A program made the translations under genes and the position numbers. A stretch of 64,000 bases of DNA from Citromicrobium sp. GTDB lineage: Bacteria; Pseudomonadota; Alphaproteobacteria; Sphingomonadales; Sphingomonadaceae. Below are positions 17,785 to 26,149 of the stretch, piece by piece. Where the stretch lies: assembly GCA_002729695.1 (NCBI GenBank), contig PBYQ01000003.1:1-64000 (forward strand), written 5' to 3'. The notes beneath the pieces were generated by a model that was not told the origin of the DNA, did no database searches, and worked only from the letters and a program-made list of their open reading frames with translations. How positions within the stretch are numbered: position 1 is the stretch's first letter; each line of letters starts with the position of its first letter.

Positions 17785-18099
17785 TTAGTCGTTGCTGGCC
17801 TTGGGCCCGACGATATCGCCGATCGTGCTCTTCACCGCCGTCACCCGCACATCGCGAGCAAGCTCGATATCGACTTCGTCGTCACGCACGGCGACGATCT
17901 TGCCGACCAGCCCGCCTGCGGTGATCACCCGGTCGCCCTTCTTGAGGCCGCCGATCTTCGCCTGGTGATCTTTCTGCCGCTTCATCTGCGGGCGGATGAT
18001 CAGGAACCAGAAGATCAGGATCATGCCCACGAAGGGCAGGAATTGCATCCAGGCCGGGGGCGCTCCTGCGCTGGCCGCGGCGGTCATAAGGTCGAGCAT
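17785..18099 (-). CDS. yajC: Preprotein translocase subunit YajC
   Basis: 104-residue single-span membrane protein. The transmembrane helix is FLPFVGMILIFWFLIIRPQM, followed by the family signature QMKRQKDHQAKIGGLKKGDR and VITAGGLVGKIVAVRDDEVD. It is an accessory subunit of the SecDF-YajC complex. It is the first gene of the operon, so the promoter lies in 18100-18347. Confidence 0.95.
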   Translation of the reverse strand: MLDLMTAAASAGAPPAWMQFLPFVGMILIFWFLIIRPQMKRQKDHQAKIGGLKKGDRVITAGGLVGKIVAVRDDEVDIELARDVRVTAVKSTIGDIVGPKASND

Positions 18100-18347
18100 G
18101 TGGGTTCGATTGCCTGTTTACGATCTGCCAGAAACGGCTGGTGGACGAGATGGAGTGGCGGTGTAGCGAGTACAAGCTTTGCAGCAAAAACCACGCGCAG
18201 ACGCCGCCACGGCCCGTCATGACCGGCGCGCCTAGCAGCCTTGCGGGCCAAGGGCAATCGCGTGCGCAATCCACGCCGTACTCGCTTGTCGCACCTCGGG
18301 CATTGCCAGCCGCCAAGACCATCCCTATAGGCCCCCCTTCCACTGCT

Positions 18348-18424
18348 CGGGAAGTAGCGCAGCCTGGTAGCGCATCACACTGGGGGTGTGGGGGTCGCAG
18401 GTTCGAATCCTGTCTTCCCGACCA
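18348..18424 (+). tRNA. tRNA-Pro (anticodon GGG)
   Basis: A 77-base cloverleaf. The acceptor stem is CGGGAAG/CTTCCCG, the D stem GCGC/GCGC around AGCCTGGTA, the anticodon loop CTGGGGG with anticodon GGG, and the T arm GCAGG-TTCGAAT-CCTGT. The CCA end is encoded. It reads Pro codons CCC and CCU. A broken partial copy lies 60 bases downstream. Confidence 0.95.
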
Positions 18425-18483
18425 GTGGAATTCACCCCATCCAATCCGATTCGCCGACCGATCCGTCGCGCGCCGAACCTGCT

Positions 18484-18568
18484 TGGGGGGGGTGTGGGGG
18501 TCGCAGGTTCGGACTCGTAGAGGACCGGAGGTCTATCCTGTCTTCCCGACCAGTGGAATTCACCCCAT
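18484..18568 (+). pseudogene. Partial, interrupted duplicate of the tRNA-Pro 3' half
   Basis: Bases 18491-18511 repeat GGTGTGGGGGTCGCAGGTTCG from the tRNA anticodon arm to T loop. Bases 18536-18568 repeat exactly the 33 bases 18408-18440, that is, the T-arm end, acceptor stem, CCA and 16 bases of downstream sequence. Between the two parts 24 bases replace the AA of the original T loop. The copy lacks the acceptor 5' strand and D arm and cannot fold as a tRNA. It looks like a target-site duplication or attachment-site remnant. Confidence 0.75.
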
Positions 18569-18642
18569 ACTCAAGCACTTGCCCCCGCCACTCTGGTTGC
18601 GGGCTGGTATCGCGCGCGTCGGATGGTCATATCCTGCGCGAC

Positions 18643-19473
18643 ATGACCACACGCACCCTCGCTTCGCTCCATCCCGCCGTTCGCGACGATATTGCCGACC
18701 TCGTCACACGCCGTCCCGTGCCGGGCGCGGGGCTCGATCAGGTCGATCCGTTCCTGTTTCTCAACCACCACGGACCGCAGACCTATCCGCCGGGCAATAA
18801 CGGCCTGCCCTTCGGCCCGCACCCGCATCGCGGGTTCGAGACGGTCACCTTCATCCTCGAAGGCAACCTTGCCCATCACGACACCGGCGGCGGCGAGAGC
18901 ATCGTCGAGGCGGGCGGCGTGCAATGGATGACTGCCGGCAAGGGCCTGACCCATGCCGAGCTGTCGCCCGAATCGTTCAAACGTAGCGGCGGTCCGCTCG
19001 AAATCCTGCAATTGTGGGTCAACCTGCCCGCCCGGCTGAAAATGACCGATCCCAAGTACATTCCGGTAACCCGCGAGGATATCCCCGCGGTGGAGCTGGC
19101 TCCGGGCGTCACCATGCACCCGACATCGGGCACCGAGGGTGCGCCGATCGAATCGCTCACCGGCGTGATGCTGGCCACGGTCGAGATCGCGCCAGGCACT
19201 TCGGCCACGCTGCCAGCGCCCAAGGGCCGCAGCGTGCTGTTCTACACGGTGCGCGGCTCGGCTCGGGTCGGCACGGACGAGGTGCCGGAGCATAACCTCG
19301 CAAAGCTGACCGAGGGAGAGGGGATCGCGGTATCGAGCGAAGAAGGATGCCTGCTGCTGTTCGGCCATGCCGACCCGATCGGCGAGCCGGTGTTCGCGCA
19401 CGGCCCCTTCGTGATGAACACGCGCGAGGAGATCGTGCAGGCCATCCGCGACCATCAGGCCGGCATGTTTTGA
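18643..19473 (+). CDS. Pirin family protein
   Basis: 276-residue bicupin. The pirin N-terminal domain carries the metal ligands in PHPHRGFETVTFILEG and HHDTGGG, with WMTAGKGLTHAELSPE completing the site. The C-terminal cupin domain has VEIAPGTSATLPAPKGRSVL and LLLFGHADPIGEPVFAHGPF. Bacterial pirins bind iron and some have quercetinase activity. The physiological role here is unknown. ATG at 18643 (MTTRTLASLHPAV) is the family start. The open frame upstream is only the tRNA read through. Confidence 0.92.
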   Translation: MTTRTLASLHPAVRDDIADLVTRRPVPGAGLDQVDPFLFLNHHGPQTYPPGNNGLPFGPHPHRGFETVTFILEGNLAHHDTGGGESIVEAGGVQWMTAGKGLTHAELSPESFKRSGGPLEILQLWVNLPARLKMTDPKYIPVTREDIPAVELAPGVTMHPTSGTEGAPIESLTGVMLATVEIAPGTSATLPAPKGRSVLFYTVRGSARVGTDEVPEHNLAKLTEGEGIAVSSEEGCLLLFGHADPIGEPVFAHGPFVMNTREEIVQAIRDHQAGMF

Positions 19474-19550
19474 GGCCGATTGCCGCGCGCCCCCTTCCCG
19501 TCGCGCGCGAGCAGGTTGCGCGGCCCCGCAAGTAAGCTTAGCGGGCAGAC

Positions 19551-19844
19551 ATGGCTGCCATCACGATCAATCGCGTCGCGAACGACACCAAGGGCCTCTA
19601 TGTTGCGCAGGTGGAGGGGTTCGACGAGGTCGGCGAACTGACCTTCTCGCGCGCAAGCCCCACGCTCGTCATCGTCGATCATACCGGGGTGCCGGATAGC
19701 CTGCGCGGCCAGGGCGTAGGCAAGGCGCTGGCAGAGCGCGTGGTCGCCGATGCACGTGCCGAAGGCTTCCGCATCGTGCCGCTATGCCCCTTCTTCAAGG
19801 CACAGGCGACGCGGCACCCCGACTGGGCGGACGTCGTTCAGTAA
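19551..19844 (+). CDS. Small GNAT-type N-acetyltransferase (YjdJ-like)
   Basis: 97-residue single-domain acetyltransferase-like protein of the YjdJ/GCN5-related family. Recognised by VDHTGVPDSLRGQGVGKAL (acetyl-CoA P-loop region R-G-Q-G-V-G-K-A) and the terminal IVPLCPFFKAQATRHPDWAD. The C-x-F-F motif is diagnostic of this subfamily. Acceptor substrate unknown. It follows pirin by 77 bases on the same strand and may share its transcript. Confidence 0.9.
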   Translation: MAAITINRVANDTKGLYVAQVEGFDEVGELTFSRASPTLVIVDHTGVPDSLRGQGVGKALAERVVADARAEGFRIVPLCPFFKAQATRHPDWADVVQ

Positions 19845-19860
19845 TCGCCGGAGACACCGC

Positions 19861-19966
19861 ATCTCCTCCCCCTTGAGGGGGCGGTCGGGTGGGGGTGTAC
19901 CAAAGCCAGTGGTTTAGAACGCCCTCCCCCAACCCCTCCCCAGCGGGGAGGGGAGAAGACACTCGT
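19861..19966. repeat. Intergenic C/G-rich palindromic repeat pair
   Basis: Two imperfect palindromic units. One is centred on CCTCCCCCTTGAGGGGG (about 19865-19881). The other is CCCCTCCCCAGCGGGGAGGGG (about 19934-19954). They lie about 60 bases apart in the gap between convergent genes. The units resemble short dispersed intergenic repeats common in sphingomonad genomes. No coding signal is present. Confidence 0.6.
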
Positions 19967-19984
19967 CATCGGGCACAAGCAAGA

Positions 19985-20022
19985 ACGGCGCGGGAAGGTT
20001 GCCCTCCCCGCGCCGTCTTTTT
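19985..20022 (+). terminator. Rho-independent terminator between convergent genes
   Basis: Perfect 10-base stem ACGGCGCGGG (19985-19994) with CCCGCGCCGT (20007-20016), then CTTTTT. It ends transcription after the GNAT gene. The hairpin may also serve the TonB receptor arriving from the other strand, though the U-tract there is weak. Confidence 0.8.
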
Positions 20023-20042
20023 CATCCGTCAGGTGTTTGCGA

Positions 20043-22841
20043 TCAGAAGCCCGCGCGCACCGTCACACCGTAGGTCCGCGGCTCTGCGAGGTAGGCCGAG
20101 TAGACCTGCTGCGAAGCGACGAACGGGGTGTTGAACGCAACCTGGGTGTAGTCCTTGTTGAAGAGGTTCTGCGCCCACAGGTCGATGCCCCACTTGTCGT
20201 CCGGCCCGCGCAGACCGATGCGACCGTTCACGACCACGAAGGAATCCTGTTCCTTGCCGTAGAGCAGGTCGGAACCGGTGTTGTAATCGTCGCTGATGCG
20301 GGCGTTGATGTAGAACAGTCCGCTCAGGCCGCTGTTGCCGATCGGCGGGGTGTACGAAACCGACGCGGTGGAGATGATCTCCGGCGCGTTCGACAGGTTG
20401 TCACCCGGCAGCAGACGCAGCGCCGGATCGAGCGGAACTCCGCTGTCGCTACCGATCAGATCGTCGGCATAGCGCGTATCGGCGTAGGTCATACCCATGG
20501 TTGCGTTGAGGTAACGAACCGGACGCAGGTTCAGTTCGACCTCGACACCCTGCGAGATCACGCCGGGCGTGACGTCGTCGGCTGCGCAGCTACCGGTGGT
20601 GGCGCTGGCATCGCTGTCAGCCCCCGGTCCGCCGATCAGGTTGGAACAGCCGTTGATGTTCTGCACCAGGAAGACCGAACCGTTGAAGGTGTTGAGCTGG
20701 AAGTTCGAGAACTCCTGCCGGAAGCCGGCAAGCGTCAAAGTCCAGTCGCGACCATCGTACTTGGCGCCGATTTCATACGCATCGACCGTTTCCTGCGCGA
20801 ACTGAAGGTTCGAGGGATCGATCGTGTTGACGTTGAAGGTGACCGGGTTCGACAGCGCCGAACGGTCGAGGTTGAAGCCCCCTGCCTTGTAGCCGCGCGA
20901 ATAGCTGGCGTAGGTCAGCAGGCGATCGGTCGGCTTGAAAGAGAGGACCGCGGTTCCGGTGAACTCGTCTTCCTTGCGCGTGTCGCTGAGGGAAACCCCA
21001 TCGAGTTCGGAGGTGCTGTTGCCCTGGCACGACAGTGCCAGCAGCCCGCCGCCCAGACCCTGCAGCGTCGGCCGCAGGCTTGCCGGGAAGTTGGCGAGGA
21101 ACGTCGGGTTGAGCAGGGTCGAACCCTGCAGCGCACGCTGCTGCGGGCAGAAGGTGTTGTCGTTGCCGAACGTCGCGTCGAAATCCTTGGTTTCGTTGGT
21201 ATAACGAAGGCCGAGGGTTAGGTTGAGGCGATCGGTGAAGTTGATGATGTTGTGCGTGAACAGCGCGAAGTTCGTGCTTTGCTGATTGTACACGTCCTTC
21301 GTCCCGCCCAGATCGTTGATCTGCGACAGGATGTTGAGACCGCCTACGAACGCATCGCCTGCCGGGCCGAGAGCCCCGTCGAGCGGGTTCGTCGGATCGC
21401 CGATCAGCGCCCCCTGCACCCCTGCACCAAGGCAGTTCGGCTGCGACGGATCGAACGCGCTCGACCCGAAGGTGCCGACCAGAGCCAGCGACAGGCGGCA
21501 CGATGCGAAGGTGCCGTAATCGTTGCCGAAGCGCAGATTGTCGCGCACTTCCAGCTTCTCGTTGGCGAAATAGCCGCCGATCAGCCAGTCGAGCGTCCCG
21601 TTGAACGCCTCACCCTGAAGGCGCAGTTCCTGACTGAAGGTCTGGAACTCACGCGCCAGAGCGTTCGGCCCGGGAGCGCGATAGAGGATGTCGACCTGCG
21701 TGTAGTCGGTGTCCGAGCCCTGCGTGTTGCCATATTCGCGATAGCCCGTGATTGAGGTCAGCTTCGCGCCACCGAGATCCCAGTTGGCTTCGAGAGCGAG
21801 ACCGTAGTCCTCGGTCTTGCCTTCGTACGAGCGGCCCTGCGAGACGTAGATATCGCGATCGAACGTGCTCTGGTTGAGCGCGGCGGGGTTCTGGCCCAGG
21901 CCCAGCAGGGCATTGATGATCGGGTTCTGCTGGCTGGTCAGCGCGGCGCCATTGGTCGGCTTGGCGAACTCGTCGAGTCCGGGGCTGATCCGTGCGAGCG
22001 GCGCGAAGCCGGGCTGCACGAAGGTGGCCGCGCAGCAGGCTTCGTCCTTGCGCGAGTAGTCGCCGACCAGACGGATCGACAGCGCGTCGGTCGGTTCGAA
22101 CAGCAGCTGGCCGCGAACCAGGTAACGGTCGCGGTTATTCACGTCGGTATCGTTGACGACATCGTTGTAGAAGCCGTCACGCTTGAAATACACGCCGTCG
22201 ATGCGCGCGGCGACCGTTTCGCCGATGGGGGCGTTGATCCCGCCTTCGACCTTGATCGCGTCGTAGTTGCCGTAAGTGAACGCGCCGTAGCCGCTGAAAT
22301 CGAATTCGGGCGGTGCGGTGTAGATGTTGATCAGGCCGGCCGAGCTGTTGCGCCCGCCGAGCGTGCCCTGCGGGCCGCGCAGCACTTCGACCCGGTCGAC
22401 CGGACCGAGCTCGCTGAGCGCGTTACCCGAACGCGAGCGATAGACGCCGTCGACGAACACCGCGACCGAGCTTTCGAGGCCGGGGTTGTCGCCCACGGTG
22501 CCGATGCCGCGGATACGGGCCGAGCCATTGGCCTCGTTACCGGTCGACGAAACCAGCAGCGAAGGCGCGACCTGGCTCATTTCGCGAATGTCCGCGGCGC
22601 CGGAATTGCGCAGCTCTTCACCCGAGACGACGTTCACCGCCACCGGGACATCGGTCAGTTCCTGCGTACGGCCCTGCGCGGTGACGACGATGACCGAGCC
22701 ATCGTCGAGCTGGTCTTCCATGTCGCTGACGGCGCTCTGGGGATCGGTCGTCTGCTCCTGCGCGAACAGGGCCGCCTGCGGAAAAGCGAGGCTGCCGGCA
22801 AGTGCGCCAAGCGCGATCGTGCGTTTGTAAGTGGCTTTCAT
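20043..22841 (-). CDS. TonB-dependent receptor, beside acyl-CoA dehydrogenases
   Basis: 932-residue outer-membrane receptor. The signal peptide begins MKATYKRTIALGALAGSLAFP. The plug domain has IVVTAQGRTQELTDVPVAV, VEVLRGPQGTLGGRNSSAGL and the rest of the TonB box and plug signatures. The 22-strand barrel ends in an aromatic-poor C-terminus (YGVTVRAGF, Phe terminal as expected for BamA). ATG at 22841 has a GGGAG ribosome-binding site. An upstream ATG at 22859 is less likely. The substrate is unknown. The two acyl-CoA dehydrogenase genes next door hint at a lipid or hydrophobic acyl substrate. Confidence 0.9.
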   Translation of the reverse strand: MKATYKRTIALGALAGSLAFPQAALFAQEQTTDPQSAVSDMEDQLDDGSVIVVTAQGRTQELTDVPVAVNVVSGEELRNSGAADIREMSQVAPSLLVSSTGNEANGSARIRGIGTVGDNPGLESSVAVFVDGVYRSRSGNALSELGPVDRVEVLRGPQGTLGGRNSSAGLINIYTAPPEFDFSGYGAFTYGNYDAIKVEGGINAPIGETVAARIDGVYFKRDGFYNDVVNDTDVNNRDRYLVRGQLLFEPTDALSIRLVGDYSRKDEACCAATFVQPGFAPLARISPGLDEFAKPTNGAALTSQQNPIINALLGLGQNPAALNQSTFDRDIYVSQGRSYEGKTEDYGLALEANWDLGGAKLTSITGYREYGNTQGSDTDYTQVDILYRAPGPNALAREFQTFSQELRLQGEAFNGTLDWLIGGYFANEKLEVRDNLRFGNDYGTFASCRLSLALVGTFGSSAFDPSQPNCLGAGVQGALIGDPTNPLDGALGPAGDAFVGGLNILSQINDLGGTKDVYNQQSTNFALFTHNIINFTDRLNLTLGLRYTNETKDFDATFGNDNTFCPQQRALQGSTLLNPTFLANFPASLRPTLQGLGGGLLALSCQGNSTSELDGVSLSDTRKEDEFTGTAVLSFKPTDRLLTYASYSRGYKAGGFNLDRSALSNPVTFNVNTIDPSNLQFAQETVDAYEIGAKYDGRDWTLTLAGFRQEFSNFQLNTFNGSVFLVQNINGCSNLIGGPGADSDASATTGSCAADDVTPGVISQGVEVELNLRPVRYLNATMGMTYADTRYADDLIGSDSGVPLDPALRLLPGDNLSNAPEIISTASVSYTPPIGNSGLSGLFYINARISDDYNTGSDLLYGKEQDSFVVVNGRIGLRGPDDKWGIDLWAQNLFNKDYTQVAFNTPFVASQQVYSAYLAEPRTYGVTVRAGF

Positions 22842-23101
22842 CGATCTCCCAATCTTCAAAATTGCATTTTCATCGCAGGAGATCGGCGCAGCGGACCGGA
22901 CCGACGCGCGCGTCGACCGACCATCTGTCTTGCCGTGGCGGCGCGGGGTTCTTTCTCATCCCGTCGCCGCCGGGGCATGCCTACTCCCAAGCCCGCGCAT
23001 TTTGCGCGTCCTGCAACAATATTACAAGATACGCACACACGCTGAGAGCGGACTGTTGCGCTTGCGTAACACTGCGCAAGTGGCGCTAGCTTTCCGTAAC
23101 G
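22842..23101. other. 260-base intergenic region upstream of the TonB receptor
   Basis: Presumably holds the receptor promoter and the end of the acyl-CoA dehydrogenase transcript upstream on the same strand. The only clear structure is an inverted repeat CTTGCG-TAACACTG-CGCAAG at 23061-23080. No riboswitch or convincing ORF was seen. Confidence 0.5.
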
Positions 23102-24166
23102 TCAGTATCCCTTCATCGCCGCGTAACGATCGCGCAGGTGGCTGCTCGATCCCCAGGCAGCTTCCAAGACACGGGCGCGCTTGAGGAAGAAACCGACGTC
23201 GTATTCGTCGGTCATCCCGATGCCGCCGTGCAGCTGCACGCCCTCGCGGCTGATCAGATGCAGCGCGTCGTTGGCGCGCGCCTTGGCCAGCGCCGCCGCC
23301 TCGCTCACCGCGAAGCCGCTGTCGATCGCCTGCAATCCGCCTTCCACGGCAGAGCGGGCCATTTCCAGCTCGGTGAACAAGTCAGCCATGCGGTGCTGCA
23401 GCGCCTGGAAAGAGCTAAGCACCTGATTGAACTGGACCCGCTGCTTCAGGTAATCGAGCGTGGTGTCGAACACCGCCTGACACATGCCGAGCATTTCGGC
23501 GGCGGTCAGCACGCGCGCACGGTCGAGGATCTTCTGCGCCAGATCATCGCCACCCGCGGCCAGCTTCTGCGCGGGCGCGTCGTTGAAGTCGATCTCCGCG
23601 TGGTCGCGCATGTCGACCATCGCCCGCTTCGACAGTGAAATGCCCTTGCCCTTCTCCACGAGGTAGACCCCATCTTGCGCAAGGACGATGAACAGCCCTG
23701 CCCGGCTGGCCTCGTGCACGAAAGCCTTGGTCCCGGTCAGCCGCCCGTCATGCACGCTGGTGCTCACCTTCAGGCCGGTGTGGCGCGGGCCTTCGTCGAA
23801 GGCGAGCGTGCCGATCAGCTCGCCCGTGGCGAGGCGCGGCAGGTATTCGGCCTTCTGTTCGTCGCTGCCACCCAGCACGATCGCCGAGGCGGCGAGCGCG
23901 GAGGGGACCAGCGGGCTCGCCGCGAGGCTCTTGCCCAGTTCCTCGATCACCAGGCCAAGGCTCAGCCAGCCGAAATCGGTCCCGCCGTGCTCTTCGGGGA
24001 TGATGATCCCCGCCCAGCCCATCTCGCCCATCTCGCCCCACGCGTCGGCGTCGAACGGCTGGCCTGCGTCGCGCACCTTGCGCCACGCACCCACCGGATG
24101 TTCGTTCCTGGTCCACTCGCGCGCCATGTCGCGCAGCATTTCCTGCTCTTCGTTCAGTACGGCCAT
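23102..24166 (-). CDS. Acyl-CoA dehydrogenase, small subunit-like (354 aa)
   Basis: FAD-dependent acyl-CoA dehydrogenase fold. It starts MAVLNEEQEMLRDMAREW and has the FAD-binding region IIIPEEHGGTDFGW, the C-terminal HLISREGVQLHGGIGMTDEY, and a terminal RARVLEAAWGSSSHLRDR. The usual catalytic Glu region is not clear. Lies 14 bases downstream of a second acyl-CoA dehydrogenase. Such adjacent pairs often form alpha2beta2 heterotetramers in sterol or branched acyl-CoA oxidation, so this is probably one partner. ATG at 24166 is chosen over the upstream ATG at 24280 inside the neighbour gene. Confidence 0.88.
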   Translation of the reverse strand: MAVLNEEQEMLRDMAREWTRNEHPVGAWRKVRDAGQPFDADAWGEMGEMGWAGIIIPEEHGGTDFGWLSLGLVIEELGKSLAASPLVPSALAASAIVLGGSDEQKAEYLPRLATGELIGTLAFDEGPRHTGLKVSTSVHDGRLTGTKAFVHEASRAGLFIVLAQDGVYLVEKGKGISLSKRAMVDMRDHAEIDFNDAPAQKLAAGGDDLAQKILDRARVLTAAEMLGMCQAVFDTTLDYLKQRVQFNQVLSSFQALQHRMADLFTELEMARSAVEGGLQAIDSGFAVSEAAALAKARANDALHLISREGVQLHGGIGMTDEYDVGFFLKRARVLEAAWGSSSHLRDRYAAMKGY

Positions 24167-24180
24167 GTCTCGGCGCTCCC

Positions 24181-25407
24181 TTACTGGTGGTCCAGCATCC
24201 CGAGGATGCGCTTGGCGATGATGTTGTTCTGGATTTCGGTCGACCCGCCGTAGATCGTGGTCGCCTTGCCGAAGAGCCACGCACGCGTGCCGTCGAGCTC
24301 CTTCTGCTCGAAGCCCTCGCCTTCCCAGCCAAGCCCGCGATAGCCCATGATCTCGATCATCAGTTCGGCGCGTTCCTGGCCCAGCTTGGTGCCCGCCTTC
24401 TTGAGGATCGAGCTGATCTCCGACACGCCGCCTTGCGCCTTGCTTTCCTCCATCGCGCGGCGCGCGGTCAGCAGGAAGGCGTTCCAGCGCATTTCGAAAT
24501 CGGCGATCCTCACCCGCAGCTCTGCGTCGGCGAGCTTCCCGCTTTCATCGAGCCCGATGTAACGTTCCGCCACCTTGTGCAGCGGCTGCGCGTTCAGCGC
24601 GGCCAGAGCGCCGCCGCCGGAAAGGTTGGTGCGTTCGTGCTGGAGCAGCTTCTTGCCGATGGTCCAGCCCTGCCCTTCCTCGCCGACTAGGTTTTCCTTG
24701 GGCACCTGCACATCGGTGAAGAAGGTTTCGCAGAACGGGCTCATGCCAGAGATCATCTTGATCGGCTTCACCTCGACACCCGGCGCGTGCATGTCGATCA
24801 GCAGGAACGAGATGCCCTTGTGCTTGTCGGCGCGGCTGGTGCGCACGAGGCAGAAGCACTTGTCCGCCCACTGGCCGCCGCTGGTCCAGGTCTTCTGGCC
24901 GTTGACGAGGTAGTGGTCGCCCTTGTCCTCCGCCATCGTCTGAAGGTTGGCGAGGTCGGACCCGGCATTGGGTTCGGAATAGCCCTGGCACCAGCGAATT
25001 TCGCCCTTGCAGATCGGCGGGATATGCTCGTGCTTCTGTTCCTCGCTCGCAAATTCGAGCAGCGTCGGGCCGAGCATCATCACGCCCATCCCGCCAATCG
25101 GGTTCCATGCCCCGACCTTGGCCATTTCTTCCTCGAGAGCGCGGGCCTGCTTGCGGGTCAGCCCGCCGCCGCCATACTCCTTTGGCCAGGTAGGCGTGCC
25201 CCACCCTTTCTCGCCCATCGCAAGGCGCCAGGCCTTTTCGGCAGGGCCTTCTTCGCCCGCCTCTTCGACGCTGCTGAGGATATTGCTTTTGCCGCGCAGT
25301 TCGGGCGGAAAATTCGCTGCCAGGAATTCGCGCACTTCTTCGCGGAAGGCATCCAGATCGCTGGGCCCGGCGTTATTCTGGGCGTCGGCTTCGGCGGCAC
25401 TCGCCAT
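24181..25407 (-). CDS. Acyl-CoA dehydrogenase, large partner (408 aa)
   Basis: FAD-dependent acyl-CoA dehydrogenase. Signatures are WPKEYGGGGLTRKQARALEEE near the N-terminus, CQGYSEPNAGSDLANLQT (FAD/acyl-CoA binding), and the C-terminal LFGKATTIYGGSTEIQNNII with the ARRILG-like tail KRILGMLDHQ. It dehydrogenates acyl-CoA at C2-C3 and passes electrons to ETF. Substrate chain is unknown. First gene of a two-gene operon with the 354-residue partner. A 14-base palindrome lies about 50 bases upstream. Confidence 0.92.
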   Translation of the reverse strand: MASAAEADAQNNAGPSDLDAFREEVREFLAANFPPELRGKSNILSSVEEAGEEGPAEKAWRLAMGEKGWGTPTWPKEYGGGGLTRKQARALEEEMAKVGAWNPIGGMGVMMLGPTLLEFASEEQKHEHIPPICKGEIRWCQGYSEPNAGSDLANLQTMAEDKGDHYLVNGQKTWTSGGQWADKCFCLVRTSRADKHKGISFLLIDMHAPGVEVKPIKMISGMSPFCETFFTDVQVPKENLVGEEGQGWTIGKKLLQHERTNLSGGGALAALNAQPLHKVAERYIGLDESGKLADAELRVRIADFEMRWNAFLLTARRAMEESKAQGGVSEISSILKKAGTKLGQERAELMIEIMGYRGLGWEGEGFEQKELDGTRAWLFGKATTIYGGSTEIQNNIIAKRILGMLDHQ

Positions 25408-25456
25408 GGTATCTCTCCCATACCGTTCGGTTTATGGGCCAAACCTAGGCGCGACC

Positions 25457-25470
25457 TTACGCGTGCGTAA
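25457..25470. promoter_or_regulatory. Palindrome upstream of the acyl-CoA dehydrogenase operon
   Basis: TTACGC-GT-GCGTAA, a perfect 6-base inverted repeat 50 bases before the start at 25407. Position and symmetry fit a TetR-type operator such as those controlling acyl-CoA catabolism. No TetR gene is present in this window. Confidence 0.5.
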
Positions 25471-25519
25471 AGTAGATTCTTCGCACCCGAGGAACCCGTA
25501 GCGTTAGGTGTGGGGGAGA

Positions 25520-26149
25520 CTAATCCGGATCGACCGTAGAGTCGTTGAGCAGCGTGTCTTCGAAGTACATCCGCAATGCCTCGGTCGATGAGCCCGCGCC
25601 AAGCTTGGAGAGCATGTTCGCACGGTGGATCTCGACCGTACGCGGGCTGATCCCGAGGTCCATGCCGATCGTCTTGTTCGAGCGCCCCGCCGCCATGTGT
25701 TCGAGCACTTCGCCCTCGCGCGGGGAAAGCGCGCGCAGCCGCGTGCGCGCTTCCGCGGCACGGCGCCGCGCGGTCGCATATTCGGACCTGCCCTGGCCAA
25801 GCTGCGACAGGCTGCGCGCAAGCTCTACGATGTCGATGGGCAGAGCGAAGTAATCATATCCCCCGCTGCGCATGAAGGCGACGACCCTGCGCAACGCAGG
25901 GCGGGAGGAATAACCGATCACTGCGAGCCATTTGCCGTCGCTGCACAGGCGGTCCCTCACTGAAAGGGCGTCCAACCGCTCGTCCGCGACCAACACCGCA
26001 TAGCCATCGTCTCCGCCGAACGACAGGAATTCCCGCACGCTCTCGAAAGGCTCGGCCTGCAGTCCCGCCCCTGCCAGCGAGCTCAAAACCTGTGGTCGCA
26101 AGGTGTCGTCCGGTTCGATCAATCCCACTTTCCCCCGCATACCCATCAT
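25520..26149 (-). CDS. FixJ/LuxR-type response regulator with degenerate receiver
   Basis: About 209 residues. The N-terminal receiver-like domain has the acidic pair in LIEPDDTL and an aspartate in LVADERLD (about Asp56), but the conserved Lys-Pro is replaced by Leu-Pro in YFALPIDIVE. The C-terminal LuxR helix-turn-helix is intact: LSPREGEVLEHMAAGRSNKTI, then ISPRTVEIHRANMLSKLG. ATG at 26149 follows GGAG. ATGs a few codons on, or at 26191, are possible. No sensor kinase is adjacent. Phosphorylation-independent activity is likely. Confidence 0.82.
   Translation of the reverse strand: MMGMRGKVGLIEPDDTLRPQVLSSLAGAGLQAEPFESVREFLSFGGDDGYAVLVADERLDALSVRDRLCSDGKWLAVIGYSSRPALRRVVAFMRSGGYDYFALPIDIVELARSLSQLGQGRSEYATARRRAAEARTRLRALSPREGEVLEHMAAGRSNKTIGMDLGISPRTVEIHRANMLSKLGAGSSTEALRMYFEDTLLNDSTVDPD

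Noticed and set aside
16105..18222. 705-codon plus-strand ORF over secDF-yajC
   Set aside because: Antisense to three recognised sec genes; composition is typical of high-GC shadow frames.
18484..18568. A second functional tRNA-Pro
   Set aside because: No acceptor 5' strand or D arm, and the T loop is split by an insert.
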